Below, piece by piece: positions 52,227 to 61,146 of a DNA stretch of 64,000 bases; position 1 is the first letter of the stretch; each line of letters starts with the position of its first letter. The stretch is from assembly GCA_963839615.1 (NCBI GenBank), contig CAWIVY010000007.1:1-64000 (forward strand), read 5' to 3'. A program made the translations under genes and the position numbers. The notes beneath the pieces are model-generated. The model saw only the letters and a program-made list of their open reading frames with translations, was not told the DNA's origin and searched no databases. This stretch comes from DASQMT01 sp963839615. Its GTDB lineage: Bacteria; Actinomycetota; Thermoleophilia; Solirubrobacterales; Solirubrobacteraceae.

Positions 52227-53459
52227 GTGAGCACCGCGACACGGCTGCACGACGCGATCGCCGAGCTGGCCGACTTCAACGACGACCCGGACGCGGGCGG
52301 CATCACGCGCGAGGTCTACACGCCGACCTATGGCGCGGCGCTCGAGCGCGTCGCGGCCTGGATGCGCGCGGCGGACCTCGAGGTGCGGCTGGACGCCGTC
52401 GGGAACCTGTTCGGCCGCTGGCAGGGGAGCGAGCCGGGCGCGCCGCTCGTCCTCACCGGCTCGCACGTCGACACGACGCTCAACGCCGGCCGCTACGACG
52501 GCGTCCTGGGTGTGCTCGGCGCGATCGAGGCGATCCATCTGCTGCACGACGCCGGCACGGCGCCGCGGCGCTCGATCGAGCTGGTCGCGTGGGCGGGGGA
52601 GGAGCCGCGCTTCGGCACCGGCTGCGTCGGCAGCCGTGCGGCCGCCGGGCATCTGGCGCGGGCCGATCTCGACCGCCTCCGCGACCGCGACGGGACGAGC
52701 ATGGCCGCGGCGCTGCGCGAGGCGGGCTTCGACCCGGACCGGCTCGCCGACGCGGCGATCGACCCCGCCGGCGTCCACGCGCTCGTCGAGCTCCACATCG
52801 AGCAGGGGGCCGTGCTCGAGGACGCGGGCGAGTCGATCGGCGTCGTGACCGCGATCGCCGCTCCACACGACCTGCGGCTGACGCTGCGCGGCGCCGCGAC
52901 GCACGCGGGCGCGACGCCGATGCGGCTGCGCCGCGATGCGCTCGCCGGCGCCGCCGAGGCGATCGGGCTGCTCGAGCGGCTCGCGCGCGAGTCCACGAGC
53001 GGGACGACGGTCGGGACGGTCGGCGTGCTGCGCGTGCGGCCGGGCGCGATCAACGTCGTGCCCGGCGAGGCCGAGCTCGACGTCGACGTGCGCGACTCGG
53101 ACCTGCCCGCGCGCACGCAGGTCGTCGACGCCCTGCTCGCCGGGGCGCGCGAGATCGCCGCGCGCCGCGGGCTCGAGCTCGAGCTGACGCCGATCGTGGA
53201 GGACACGCCCGTCGCCTGCGAGCCGCTGGTCGTGGATGCCGCCGAGGCGGCTGCGCGCGAGCTCGGCCTCCCGTTCCGCCGCATGACGAGCGGCGCGTAC
53301 CACGACGCGATGGTGATGGGCTCGCGCGTCCCGATCGGGATGATCTTCGTCCCCAGCGTCGGCGGCGTCAGCCATCACCCCGACGAGTACACCGAGCCCG
53401 CCGATCTCGACCGCGGCGTGCGCGTCCTGGCGGGCACGCTCGCGAGGCTGGCGGCATGA
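52227..53459 (+). CDS. Zn-dependent amidase/carbamoylase (allantoate amidohydrolase/hydantoinase family)
   Basis: 410 aa from GTG 52227. M20-like metal site: 'LTGSHVDTTLNAGRYDGVLG' (His, Asp), 'AWAGEEPRFGTGCVGSR' (Glu), 'ALVELHIEQGAVLE' (His) and 'MTSGAYHDAMVMG' (His). Dimerisation-domain residues 'GAATHAGATPMRLRRDALAG'. In a purine setting allantoate or ureidoglycolate-type substrates are plausible; N-carbamoyl-amino acids cannot be excluded. Confidence 0.83.
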   Translation: MSTATRLHDAIAELADFNDDPDAGGITREVYTPTYGAALERVAAWMRAADLEVRLDAVGNLFGRWQGSEPGAPLVLTGSHVDTTLNAGRYDGVLGVLGAIEAIHLLHDAGTAPRRSIELVAWAGEEPRFGTGCVGSRAAAGHLARADLDRLRDRDGTSMAAALREAGFDPDRLADAAIDPAGVHALVELHIEQGAVLEDAGESIGVVTAIAAPHDLRLTLRGAATHAGATPMRLRRDALAGAAEAIGLLERLARESTSGTTVGTVGVLRVRPGAINVVPGEAELDVDVRDSDLPARTQVVDALLAGAREIAARRGLELELTPIVEDTPVACEPLVVDAAEAAARELGLPFRRMTSGAYHDAMVMGSRVPIGMIFVPSVGGVSHHPDEYTEPADLDRGVRVLAGTLARLAA

Positions 53460-55159
53460 GCGGGCGCTCCCGCCTGCTCGCCGTCGCGCGCGGCGACGCG
53501 GAGCCCGACCTCGTCGTCTCCGGCGCGCGCGTCTTCAGCGCGTTCACGCGCGAGTGGCTCGACGGCGACGTCGCGGTCGCCGACGGCCGCATCGCGGGCG
53601 TCGGCCGCTACGACGGCGGCGAGCGGATCGACGGCGCCGGCGGCTACCTCGTGCCGGGGCTGATCGACGCTCACGTGCACGTCGAGTCCTCGAAGCTGCT
53701 GCCGGCGGAGTTCGCGCGCGTGGTCGTCGCGCGCGGGACGACCGCGGTCGTGTGCGACCCGCACGAGGTCGCGAACGTGCTCGGCGCGCCCGGCGTCGAG
53801 TGGCTGCTCGAGGCCAGCGCGGCACTGCCGCTGCGCGTCTACGCGATGGCGCCCTCCTGCGTGCCCGCGAGCGCGCTCGAGTCGGCGCACGGCCCGCTCG
53901 GGCCGGGCGAGATGGCCGCGATCCTGCGCCACGAGCGCGCGATCGGCGTCGCCGAGGTGATGGACTTCCCGTCGGTCATCGCGGGCGACCCGGACGTGCT
54001 CGCGAAGGTCGCCCTGCACGAGCACGTCGACGGTCACGCGCCGGGCGTGACGGGCCCCGCGCTCGACGCGTACGCGGCCGCCGGCATCCGCTCCGACCAC
54101 GAGTCGACGACCTGGGAGGAGGCGCTCGAGAAGCGCCGCCGCGGTCTCTGGGTGCTGCTGCGCGAGGCCTCCAACGCGCGCAACCTGAGCGCGCTGCTCG
54201 AGCTCGTCCGGCGCCACGGCCCGGAGTACTGCGCGTTCTGCACCGACGACCGCGAGCCGGACATGCTCGTGCGCGAGGGCCACATCGACGCGATGTGCAG
54301 GCAGGCCGTGGCCGAGGGGATCGCGCCGGAGGAGGCGCTGGTGATGGCGACGCTGCACCCGGCGCGCTGCCACGGGCTCGACGAGCTCGGCGCGATCGCG
54401 CCTGGGTTCCATGCGGACATGGCGCTGCTCGAGGACCTCGAGTCGTTTCGCGCCGCGGTCGTGATCGCCGGTGGCGCGGTCGCCGCGCGCGACGGGCGCG
54501 CGCTCCCGTTCGACGCGCCGCGCGTGCCCGGTTGGGTGCGCGACAGCGTGCATGCGGCCCCGCTCGGCGGCGATGCGTTCGACCTCGGACCCGCGGCCGA
54601 GCGCGTGCGCGTGATCGAGATCGTGCCGGGACAGCTGATCACGATCGCCGCGCAGGACCGGCCGGCGGTGCGCGACGGCAGGGTGGTCGCCGACCCCGCC
54701 CGCGATCTCGCCAAGCTCGCCGTGGTCGAGCGCCATCACGCGACGGGCCGCGTGGGCGTCGGGCTGGTGCGCGGGTTCGGCCTGCGCAGCGGCGCGTTCG
54801 CGTCGACGGTCGCGCACGACGCGCACAACCTCGTCGTGGTCGGCGCCGACGACGCGAGCATGGCCGCCTGCGCGCGGCGGCTGATCGAGCTCGGCGGCGG
54901 GATCGCCGTCGCCGACGGGGGAGAGCTGCGCGGCGAGCTCGCCCTGCCGGTTGCCGGACTGCTGTCGGAGCAGCCCGCCGAGGCCGTCGTCGAGCGGCTG
55001 GACGAGCTCGTCGCGATGCTGCAGGAGCAGGGCGTGCAGATCGAGGCGCCGTTCATGACGCTGAGCTTCCTCGCCCTCTCCGTGATCCCCGACCTCAAGC
55101 TCACCGATCAGGGGCTGATCGACGTCGCCGGTGCCCGCGTGGTCGGGCTGGTGGTCTGA
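53456..55159 (+). CDS. ade: Adenine deaminase
   Basis: 567 aa. Adenine to hypoxanthine plus ammonia. Amidohydrolase barrel: 'YLVPGLIDAHVHVESSKLLP' (HxH), 'TTAVVCDPHEVANVLG', 'VAEVMDFPSVIAGD', 'LHEHVDGHAPG', 'CAFCTDDREPDMLVREGHID'. The Ade-specific C-terminal domain includes 'FASTVAHDAHNLVVVGADDA' and 'FMTLSFLALSVIPDLKLTDQ'. ATGA overlap with the carbamoylase gene. Confidence 0.92.
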   Translation: MSGRSRLLAVARGDAEPDLVVSGARVFSAFTREWLDGDVAVADGRIAGVGRYDGGERIDGAGGYLVPGLIDAHVHVESSKLLPAEFARVVVARGTTAVVCDPHEVANVLGAPGVEWLLEASAALPLRVYAMAPSCVPASALESAHGPLGPGEMAAILRHERAIGVAEVMDFPSVIAGDPDVLAKVALHEHVDGHAPGVTGPALDAYAAAGIRSDHESTTWEEALEKRRRGLWVLLREASNARNLSALLELVRRHGPEYCAFCTDDREPDMLVREGHIDAMCRQAVAEGIAPEEALVMATLHPARCHGLDELGAIAPGFHADMALLEDLESFRAAVVIAGGAVAARDGRALPFDAPRVPGWVRDSVHAAPLGGDAFDLGPAAERVRVIEIVPGQLITIAAQDRPAVRDGRVVADPARDLAKLAVVERHHATGRVGVGLVRGFGLRSGAFASTVAHDAHNLVVVGADDASMAACARRLIELGGGIAVADGGELRGELALPVAGLLSEQPAEAVVERLDELVAMLQEQGVQIEAPFMTLSFLALSVIPDLKLTDQGLIDVAGARVVGLVV

Positions 55160-56095
55160 GTGCCGGTCCCGTGCATCCTCGACTGCGATCCCGGGCACGA
55201 CGACGCGATCGCGATCCTGCTCGCCGCCGCGCACCCGGCGCTGGAGCTGCGGGCGATCACGACCGTCGGCGGCAACGCGCCGCTCGACAAGGTCACGCTC
55301 AACGCCCGGCGCGTCTGCACGCTGGCGGGCATCCGCGTGCCGATCGCGGCCGGCGCGGAAGGGCCGCGGGAGGGGACGCTCGAGCCGGCCGCGGACGTGC
55401 ACGGCGAGAGCGGGCTCGACGGTCCCGAGCTGCCCGCTCCGGACGTGCCGCTCGACGCCCGCCCGGCGGTCGAGCTGATCGCGGACGAGCTGGCCGCGGC
55501 GGCGGAGCCGGTGACGCTCTTCGCCGTGGGCCCGCTGACGAACATCGCCGCCGCGCTCGAGCGGGTCGAGCACGAGCGGATCCGCGAGATCGTCTGGATG
55601 GGCGGCTCGACCGAGCGCGGCAACCGCACGCCGTACGCCGAGTTCAACGCCTGGGTCGACCCGGAGGCGGCCGCGCTCGTGCTCGCGAGCGGCGTGCCGT
55701 TCACGATGGTCGGGCTCAACCTGACCCACCAGGCGCGCGCGACGGCGGAGGTGATCGCGCGGATGCACGCGCTCGGCACCCCGCTCGGCGCGACCGTGGC
55801 GGGCTGGTTCGAGTTCTTCGGCTCGACGTACCGCTCGCTGTTCGGCGCCGGCGCGGCGCCCGTCCACGATCCATGCGCGGTCGCGCTGGTCGCGGAGCCC
55901 GGCGTCGTGCGCTGCACCGATGCGTTCATGGCGGTCGAGACCGACGGTCGCTGGACGCGCGGCGCGACCGTCGTGGACCTGCGCGGGCGGCTCGGCCGTG
56001 AGCCGAACGCGCGCATCGCGCTCGAGCTCGACGCCGAGCGCTTCTGGGACGTCGTCGTCGCTGCCGTGGAGCGCCTCGGACGCCGCGCCGGCTAG
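55160..56095 (+). CDS. Inosine-uridine preferring nucleoside hydrolase
   Basis: 311 aa from GTG 55160 immediately after the ade stop. Calcium site 'ILDCDPGHDDAIAILLAAAH', 'TLFAVGPLTNIAAALE', 'IVWMGGSTERGNRTPYAEFN' and 'HDPCAVALVAEP'. Releases free base and ribose from nucleosides; upstream of Ade in pathway order, since it supplies adenine or hypoxanthine. Stop codon shared head-on with the CPCC gene. Confidence 0.92.
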   Translation: MPVPCILDCDPGHDDAIAILLAAAHPALELRAITTVGGNAPLDKVTLNARRVCTLAGIRVPIAAGAEGPREGTLEPAADVHGESGLDGPELPAPDVPLDARPAVELIADELAAAAEPVTLFAVGPLTNIAAALERVEHERIREIVWMGGSTERGNRTPYAEFNAWVDPEAAALVLASGVPFTMVGLNLTHQARATAEVIARMHALGTPLGATVAGWFEFFGSTYRSLFGAGAAPVHDPCAVALVAEPGVVRCTDAFMAVETDGRWTRGATVVDLRGRLGREPNARIALELDAERFWDVVVAAVERLGRRAG

Positions 56096-56352
56096 GGCTG
56101 TTCCTCGGGCCGTGGCGGGCGGACGTGCGCCTGCACGCGCGCGTCGCTGAAGCGGTACAGGCGAAAGTTCTCGCGCGCCTCGTTGAGGCTGACCTCGTTG
56201 GCGCCGCCCGCGTAGTCGGGATCGTGGAACTGGACGTTGTCGTCCTCCCAGAAGCAGACCGGGCAGATGTCATAGGTCCCGGTGGGTTCCTCTTCGAGCG
56301 TGAGGAAACCGCAACACGGGCAGGGGAAGCGGCGTCCTCGGAGCTCAGGCAT
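56092..56352 (-). CDS. CPCC family cysteine-rich protein
   Basis: 86 aa. 'FPCPCCGFLTLEEEPTGTYD' and 'ICPVCFWEDDNVQFHDPDY' give the CPCC and CPVC zinc-binding pairs of the CPCC family. Function unknown. A 33-codon frame just upstream overlaps its start. Confidence 0.85.
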   Translation of the reverse strand: MPELRGRRFPCPCCGFLTLEEEPTGTYDICPVCFWEDDNVQFHDPDYAGGANEVSLNEARENFRLYRFSDARVQAHVRPPRPEEQP

Positions 56353-56446
56353 TCACGACGCGGTACGTCACCTCCGCGGCGAGCTCCGCGTCGGCGTTAC
56401 GTTCACCGCCCTCGGATCCGTACTGCTGGCAGGTGACTGAGCTCAT
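56345..56446 (-). CDS. Possible small protein upstream of the CPCC gene
   Basis: 33 codons from ATG 56446 ('MSSVTCQQYGSEGGERNADA') to a TGA at 56345 which overlaps the CPCC start by 8 nt. GGGAAT lies just upstream. Overlap at the 3' end would allow coupling. Could also be the end of a lost gene. Weak support. Confidence 0.3.
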   Translation of the reverse strand: MSSVTCQQYGSEGGERNADAELAAEVTYRVVNA

Positions 56447-56505
56447 ATTCCCGATGACCTTCGCCGGCCGGTGGAATCATCGCTCATCGCCCGTTTTCGT
56501 TCCTC

Positions 56506-57030
56506 CTAGGCCGCGGCCGGAAGCTCCTCCGGGTCGTCGAAGCGCCGCAGGATGCTCGAGCCGAGGCGCTCGATGTCGGCGCCGTAGACGTGGATCGAGA
56601 TCGTCTTGGTCGCGCCGGCCGCCGTGACCGCGTGGATGTTCTCCGCCGGCGGCACGAGCGCCTCGACGTGTCCGGGCCGCGCCTCGAACGCGCCCACGGG
56701 CATGAGGTGGCGCTGACCGTCGCGGTCGATCAGGCGGTAGTGGGTCTCGCGCTCGACGCCGCGGTACACGCCGACCACGCACCACGACACGTGATCGTGG
56801 ATCGGCGTGCGCTGACCGGGCAGCCAGACCAGCGCCACGACGGAGAGCCGGCGGCACCTCGAGACGTGCAGGAGGTGCTGGCGATAGGTGTCGCGGCCGG
56901 CGAGCTGGTGCTCCGGGGCGAGCCAGCCGTCGGTCGCGAGCAGCGGGCGCAGCCGCTCGGCGATCGCGTGCGGGTCGTCGATGAGTCGCTCGACATCCCG
57001 AACGAACGATGCGAATGCGAACGACGTCAT
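56506..57030 (-). CDS. Cysteine dioxygenase-family protein
   Basis: 174 aa from ATG 57030. Cupin-like iron site 'RTPIHDHVSWCVVGVYRGVE' (His-x-His) with a third His in 'PPAENIHAVTAAG', and 'SIHVYGADIERL' of CDO type I. Oxidises cysteine or another thiol to a sulfinate. Divergent from the MmcQ/YjbR gene. Confidence 0.85.
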   Translation of the reverse strand: MTSFAFASFVRDVERLIDDPHAIAERLRPLLATDGWLAPEHQLAGRDTYRQHLLHVSRCRRLSVVALVWLPGQRTPIHDHVSWCVVGVYRGVERETHYRLIDRDGQRHLMPVGAFEARPGHVEALVPPAENIHAVTAAGATKTISIHVYGADIERLGSSILRRFDDPEELPAAA

Positions 57031-57081
57031 GCATCGGAGACGCTCCGGTTCGCGCGCTATTCCAGGCGGTACGTTTCGCGC

Positions 57082-57414
57082 GTGTCGCTGGAGCGCATCC
57101 GCGAGCTCTGCCTGGCGCTGCCCGAGACCGAGGAGCGGCTGAGCCACGGCGCGCCGGCCTTCTTCATCCGCGGAAAGCGAGCGTTCGCGATGTACCTGGA
57201 CAACCATCACGGCGACGGTCGCCTGGCGATCTGGTGCGCGGCGCCCGCCGGCCTCCAGGAGGCGCTCGTCGAGACGGAGCCCGAGCACTACTTCGTCCCA
57301 CCTTACGTCGGTCACCGCGGCTGGCTCGGCGTCAGACTCGATCGTGCGCTGCCCTGGGACGAGATCGCCGGTGCGATCGAGGACGCGTACCTCACGGTCG
57401 CGCCCAAGCGCTGA
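57082..57414 (+). CDS. MmcQ/YjbR family DNA-binding-fold protein
   Basis: 110 aa from GTG 57082. 'LALPETEERLSHGAPAFFIR' and 'RGWLGVRLDRALPWDEIAGA' with C-terminal 'AIEDAYLTVAPKR' are the family signature. Fold resembles double-wing DNA binders, role unknown. Twenty-eight bp before the next gene. Confidence 0.85.
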   Translation: MSLERIRELCLALPETEERLSHGAPAFFIRGKRAFAMYLDNHHGDGRLAIWCAAPAGLQEALVETEPEHYFVPPYVGHRGWLGVRLDRALPWDEIAGAIEDAYLTVAPKR

Positions 57415-57442
57415 AAGCCGCAGCCTGGGGCAGAATACGGCG

Positions 57443-57793
57443 ATGGCCTCCTACTCGGTCAACGAACGCGCCGTCGCGCATGTCCGGAAGCTCATCGACT
57501 CGCGCCAGTACGTGCTCGAGAGCAACTGGGGCGACGTCCAGCCGAGCGCCGCGGACGAGAACGCCTTCCTGGAGTCACACTCGTGGGAGGAGTACGCCGC
57601 CTGGCATCTCGGCCTCACGGAAGGAGCGTCCGAGGAGACAAAGGCGAGGTACGCGTTCGTCTGCGGCGACTTCCGCCGGCTCCATCGGACGGGCCTGATC
57701 GCGTGCGTGTATCGGGCCGCCGAGTGGCGCCACAAGGACGTCGAGCTCGCGGCTCACGATCTGCTGCAGCGCCTCGACGAGGCGAGCGGCTGA
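57443..57793 (+). CDS. Conserved actinobacterial hypothetical protein
   Basis: 116 aa. 'VNERAVAHVRKLIDSRQYVL', 'FLESHSWEEYAAWHLGLTEG', 'RYAFVCGDFRRLHRTGLIAC' and 'RAAEWRHKDVELAAHDLLQR'. Highly charged, soluble, His/Trp-rich. I recognise it as a widespread uncharacterised actinobacterial family. The hairpin repeat begins 11 bp after its stop. Confidence 0.7.
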   Translation: MASYSVNERAVAHVRKLIDSRQYVLESNWGDVQPSAADENAFLESHSWEEYAAWHLGLTEGASEETKARYAFVCGDFRRLHRTGLIACVYRAAEWRHKDVELAAHDLLQRLDEASG

Positions 57794-57804
57794 ACGAGGC
57801 GGGC

Positions 57805-58002
57805 GCGCGGCTGGTCTGCCGCCGGCGAACGTCAACGGCGGCATTGAGGGAGACCCGGATCGCGGGGGGCGCTTCCGCGGAAGCACCCTGCGCGGCGAAC
57901 GTCCGTGAGTCGGGGCTATAGCCGGTACTGACGGACGTTCGGCACCCCGGAGGCAGCGAACGTCGCTGAGTGGCCCCTATGGGGGGTGCTGAGCGACGTT
58001 CG
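57805..58002 (+). repeat. Composite intergenic hairpin repeat, copy B
   Basis: Same order as copy A: lead GCGCGGCTGGTCTGCCG, box GAACGTCAACGGCGGCATTG, GCTTCCGCGGAAGC palindrome (about 57871-57884), hairpin 57896-57941 (CGAACGTCCGTGAGT arm, loop with GGCTATAGCC), hairpin 57957-58002 (CGAACGTCGCTGAG arm, loop with CCCCTATGGGG). The third hairpin of copy A is absent. Compensating changes keep the stems, for example ACGTTCG here against ACGCTCG in A. Confidence 0.85.
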
Positions 58003-58064
58003 GCGCGATCGTCAGGTTTGGCTCCCTCGTTTGCTCGCCGCGAGTCGCGGGCATCCGGGCGCCG

Positions 58065-58958
58065 ATGCCGTCGCGTCGTTGGCTGATCGGCTTGGTTGCG
58101 CTCACGGCGTGCGCGCTCGGCGCGGTCCCTGCCGGCGCGGCGTGGCCGGGCGCCAACGGCCGGCTCGTCTTCAACACGACCGAGGACGACGAGTACAGGC
58201 TCGTGTCGACCGACATCCACGAGCGCCACAAGCGCGTGCTCGCGCGCTTCCCGCCTCTGCCGTCCGGGCTGCAGCGAACCAGCGGCCTCGGACAGTGGAG
58301 CCCCTCGGGCGCGCGGGTGCTCTACCAGCGCGTCGCCACGGGGTTCGAGACGGTCGCGGCCGACGGGAGCCGGAAACGGACGCTCCGGACGGGGATGCTG
58401 TGGCCGAGCTGGGCGCCGAACGGGCGCGAGATCGTCGCCGTCGCCGAGGACGGGGGCGCGTCACCGGCGATGCTGGTCCGGCTGCGTCCCGACGGATCGC
58501 GGCTGCGGCGGATCCCGACCCCGCCGAGCGAGACCGGCCTCGCGATCCCGCGCTGGTCGCCCTCGGGGCGCTGGATCCTGTACGAGCAGAGCTCGTCCCA
58601 TGTCCGCTACATCTGGCGCGTCCGACCGGACGGAACCGGCGCACGGCAGCTCGTGGCCGGATGGAGCTACAGCTGGGCGCCGGACGGGCGCCGCTTCGCA
58701 TACGCCGACGGCCGCGAGATCTGGTCGATGCGCCCGAACGGCACCGGGCGGCGGCGGCTCTCGCGCGGGCTCGACAACACGACCATCGTCTCGCTCGCCT
58801 GGTCGCCGAACGGCCGCCGCATCGCGCTCGTGCGGCAGTTCCCGGCCGACGAGCACGACACCTCGACGGTCGCGACGATCAGCGCGCGGGGCGGCGGCGA
58901 ACGACGGCTGTTCGGCGGCGAGCGCTACATCAACGCGATCGACTGGCAGCCACGCTGA
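58065..58958 (+). CDS. Secreted TolB-like beta-propeller (PD40 repeats)
   Basis: 297 aa. Signal peptide to about residue 25 ('LIGLVALTACALGAVPAGAA'). Repeated 'WSPSGARVLY', 'WAPNGREIVAV', 'WSPSGRWILYE', 'WAPDGRRFAYA' and 'WSPNGRRIALV' blades are PD40/WD-like. Exported scaffold or binding protein; ligand unknown. Stands alone. Confidence 0.85.
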   Translation: MPSRRWLIGLVALTACALGAVPAGAAWPGANGRLVFNTTEDDEYRLVSTDIHERHKRVLARFPPLPSGLQRTSGLGQWSPSGARVLYQRVATGFETVAADGSRKRTLRTGMLWPSWAPNGREIVAVAEDGGASPAMLVRLRPDGSRLRRIPTPPSETGLAIPRWSPSGRWILYEQSSSHVRYIWRVRPDGTGARQLVAGWSYSWAPDGRRFAYADGREIWSMRPNGTGRRRLSRGLDNTTIVSLAWSPNGRRIALVRQFPADEHDTSTVATISARGGGERRLFGGERYINAIDWQPR

Positions 58959-59045
58959 GCGCGTCGGCTCCGCGACGCAACCTAAAGAGGGGCTGGCACC
59001 GTTTAGGTCGGCGACCGCGATCCGCGCCGGGGTAGCCTTCGATCG

Positions 59046-59942
59046 ATGGGATTGCTCGGCGCCGTCGCCGCTCCCGTGGAGGCTGGGCTGCGCATGATCG
59101 GCGCGGCTGCGGCCGATGTCGCCGGCGCGTTGGAGCAAGGCGGAGCGGCGGACCCGCTGGATCTGCGCGACCCGGAGTACATCGCCGAGACGCTGCCCGC
59201 ACTGCGGCTGCTCTCGAGCATCTACTTCCGCGCCGACGTCCGCGGCCTCGACAGGATCCCGGCGACCGGCCCGGTGCTGCTCGTCGGCAACCACTCCGGC
59301 GGGACGCTGATCGCCGACACGTTCGTCTTCTCCCAGGCCTTCTACGACCACTTCGGGCCGGAGCGGCGGTTCCACCAGCTCGCGCACGATCTCGTGTTCA
59401 GGGTCCCGGGGGCGCGCGCGCTCCTGCAGCGCTACGGAACGATCCCGGCGTCGCCGGAGTTCATGCGGCAGGCGCTCGACCGGGACGCTGCGCTGCTCGT
59501 CTACCCCGGCGGCGACCACGAGACCTACCGGCCGTCGTGGGACTCGAGCGAGATCGGATTCGGCGGGCGGACCGGATTCGTGAAGCTCGCGCTCGAGCAC
59601 GACGTCCCGGTCGTCCCGGTGGTCGCCATCGGCGGCCAGGAGACGGCGCTCTTCCTCGGCCGCGGCCGGCGCGTGGCCGGTGCCCTGCAGCTGGACCGGC
59701 TGCTGCGCCTGAAGGTCCTGCCGGTCGCGATCGGGCCGCCGTTCGGAGTCACCGTGCTCGACCTGCCTGGCCGTATCCCGCTGCCCTCGAAGATCACGAT
59801 CCGGGTGCTCAACCCGATCGACCTGCGCGGTCGCCTCGGCGCCGATCCGGACCCCGAGCGGGGATATCGCCTGGTGACGAGCACGATGCAGCGAAGCCTG
59901 ACCGCGCTCGGGCGCAACCGGCGCTTTCCGGTCGTCGGGTAA
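59046..59942 (+). CDS. PlsC-type acyltransferase
   Basis: 298 aa. 'VLLVGNHSGGTLIADTFVFS' replaces the usual NHxxxxD block (His and Asp both there), with 'RYGTIPASPEFMRQALDRDA' and 'LLVYPGGDHETYRPSW' for the later motifs. Similar to the DGAT/lysophospholipid acyltransferase-like group in mycobacteria. Likely acylates a glycerolipid at the membrane. Confidence 0.83.
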   Translation: MGLLGAVAAPVEAGLRMIGAAAADVAGALEQGGAADPLDLRDPEYIAETLPALRLLSSIYFRADVRGLDRIPATGPVLLVGNHSGGTLIADTFVFSQAFYDHFGPERRFHQLAHDLVFRVPGARALLQRYGTIPASPEFMRQALDRDAALLVYPGGDHETYRPSWDSSEIGFGGRTGFVKLALEHDVPVVPVVAIGGQETALFLGRGRRVAGALQLDRLLRLKVLPVAIGPPFGVTVLDLPGRIPLPSKITIRVLNPIDLRGRLGADPDPERGYRLVTSTMQRSLTALGRNRRFPVVG

Positions 59943-60049
59943 GGCCCCCCGGGGGGTACGGTCTGCACCCCCGGGGCGCAGGGCGGACCGACGCGCGGAT
60001 GCCTGCTGGCTCGGCTTCGCGGGCTTCACGTTCGTGGCACCTTCAACAC

Positions 60050-60208
60050 ATGCCCGATCACGTCATGAACTACGTCGAGAGCGATGCCCCGGCCGGCCTG
60101 ACGCTGGTCCAGTGGCGCCGCACCCAGGTCGCCCTCAAGCGGCGCCGCCGCCACGGCTGGCTGCGGACCTTCGTGCCCGCCCGGCGCCCGCAGCTGCTCC
60201 CCGCCTGA
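60050..60208 (+). CDS. Small basic protein
   Basis: 52 aa. 'YVESDAPAGLTLVQWRRTQV' then 'ALKRRRRHGWLRTFVPARR'. Strongly basic C-terminal half; no Cys. The sequence looks protein-like rather than random, but no family is known to me. Lies directly before the IS481 stump. Confidence 0.45.
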   Translation: MPDHVMNYVESDAPAGLTLVQWRRTQVALKRRRRHGWLRTFVPARRPQLLPA

Positions 60209-60214
60209 GCTAGC

Positions 60215-60382
60215 TGTAGTTCCTGATCACGTTGTTCATCCGGGCCTCCTTGGAGGCTGGTTGGTGCTGAAGCCACCAGTCCCAAGGAGGACACCGGATG
60301 AGGTTGCACGCTAACGCGGCGCTGACATTGAGGCAGCGGCGTCGGATGGTCTGTCTTGTGGTCGAGGAGGGGTGGTCTGTTG
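60215..60382 (+). mobile_element. IS481-family insertion sequence, 5' stump
   Basis: Probable left end TGTAGTTCCTGATCACG at 60215, an untranslated leader with AAGGAGG at 60284-60290, and ATG 60298 starting 'MRLHANAALTLRQRRRM', 'VCLVVEEGWSVA', the N-terminus of IS481 transposases. The element stops after about 28 codons exactly where the FKBP gene's stop codon begins (60383). No HTH core or DDE domain remains. Confidence 0.65.
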
Positions 60383-60763
60383 CTAGCGCACGCCGACCAG
60401 GTCCACGACGAAGACGAGCGTCTCGTCGGGCCCGATCACGCCGCCTGCGCCGCGCTTGCCGTAGGCGAGGTCCGGCGGGATCGTGATGCGTCGCCGCCCG
60501 CCGACCTTCATCCCGGCCACGCCCTGGTCCCAGCCGGCGATCACCTGGCCCTTGCCGAGCGTGAACTTGAACGTGTTGCCGCGATCCCACGAGGCGTCGA
60601 ACTGCTTGCCGTTCGCCCACGAGACGCCGACGTAGTGGACCTCGACGACGTTGCCGGCGGCGGCTTCGTCTCCCTCGCCGACGACGATGTCGTCGAGCTC
60701 GAGCTGATACGACGGCGGCTGGTCGGACGGGACGTCGACCTGGGGCTTCTCGTTCGTGGCCAT
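60383..60763 (-). CDS. FKBP-type peptidyl-prolyl cis-trans isomerase
   Basis: 126 aa from ATG 60763. 'VVEVHYVGVSWANGKQFDAS', 'FTLGKGQVIAGWDQGVAGMK', 'GRRRITIPPDLAYG' and 'ETLVFVVDLVGV' keep the active-site aromatic and Asp residues. Cytosolic, no signal peptide. Its stop codon touches the IS481 stump. Confidence 0.9.
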   Translation of the reverse strand: MATNEKPQVDVPSDQPPSYQLELDDIVVGEGDEAAAGNVVEVHYVGVSWANGKQFDASWDRGNTFKFTLGKGQVIAGWDQGVAGMKVGGRRRITIPPDLAYGKRGAGGVIGPDETLVFVVDLVGVR

Positions 60764-60786
60764 GCCCTGCACCGTACGCCGTCGCG

Positions 60787-61146
60787 TCACCTCTCGGCGT
60801 CGATGCCGATGCGGCGGTCGAATCCGGCGGGGGCGTGGATGTTGAGCATGCGCACCGGTGTGTCGCCGTCGTTCCGGAAGCCGTGCTCGACGCCGGGCGG
60901 CGCCAGCACGAACGTGCCCGGCGGCGCCGGCACCGTATCCCCGCCGAGATCGAAGTGCATCACGCCCTCGAGGATGTAGAACGCGTCGTCCTCCTCGGCG
61001 TGGACGTGCGCCTCGAGCACGCGGCCGGGTGCGATCTCGATGATGCCGAACGTGAAGCGGGGCGTGTCGGCGGTCCGCGCCAGGAACTCGACGTTGCCGA
61101 CGCGATGGCCCTCGCCGGGCGCGATGACGATGCTCCGTTCAGCCAT
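60787..61146 (-). CDS. Cupin domain protein, purine cluster
   Basis: 119 aa from ATG 61146, sharing one base with the AllE stop (TGATG). 'VLEAHVHAEEDDAFYILEG' with His-x-His-x-Glu type ligands and 'FVLAPPGVEHGFRNDGDTP'. Small single cupin; may assist ureide metabolism because it is co-translated with allE. Confidence 0.83.
   Translation of the reverse strand: MAERSIVIAPGEGHRVGNVEFLARTADTPRFTFGIIEIAPGRVLEAHVHAEEDDAFYILEGVMHFDLGGDTVPAPPGTFVLAPPGVEHGFRNDGDTPVRMLNIHAPAGFDRRIGIDAER

Noticed and set aside
53375..55867. 830-codon minus-strand frame across ade and nucleoside hydrolase
   Set aside because: Antisense shadow; both overlapped genes have full active-site motifs.
56353..56505. Further gene between the CPCC and cysteine dioxygenase genes
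   Set aside because: Apart from the 33-codon frame at 56345-56446 nothing with a start, ribosome site or family motif is visible.
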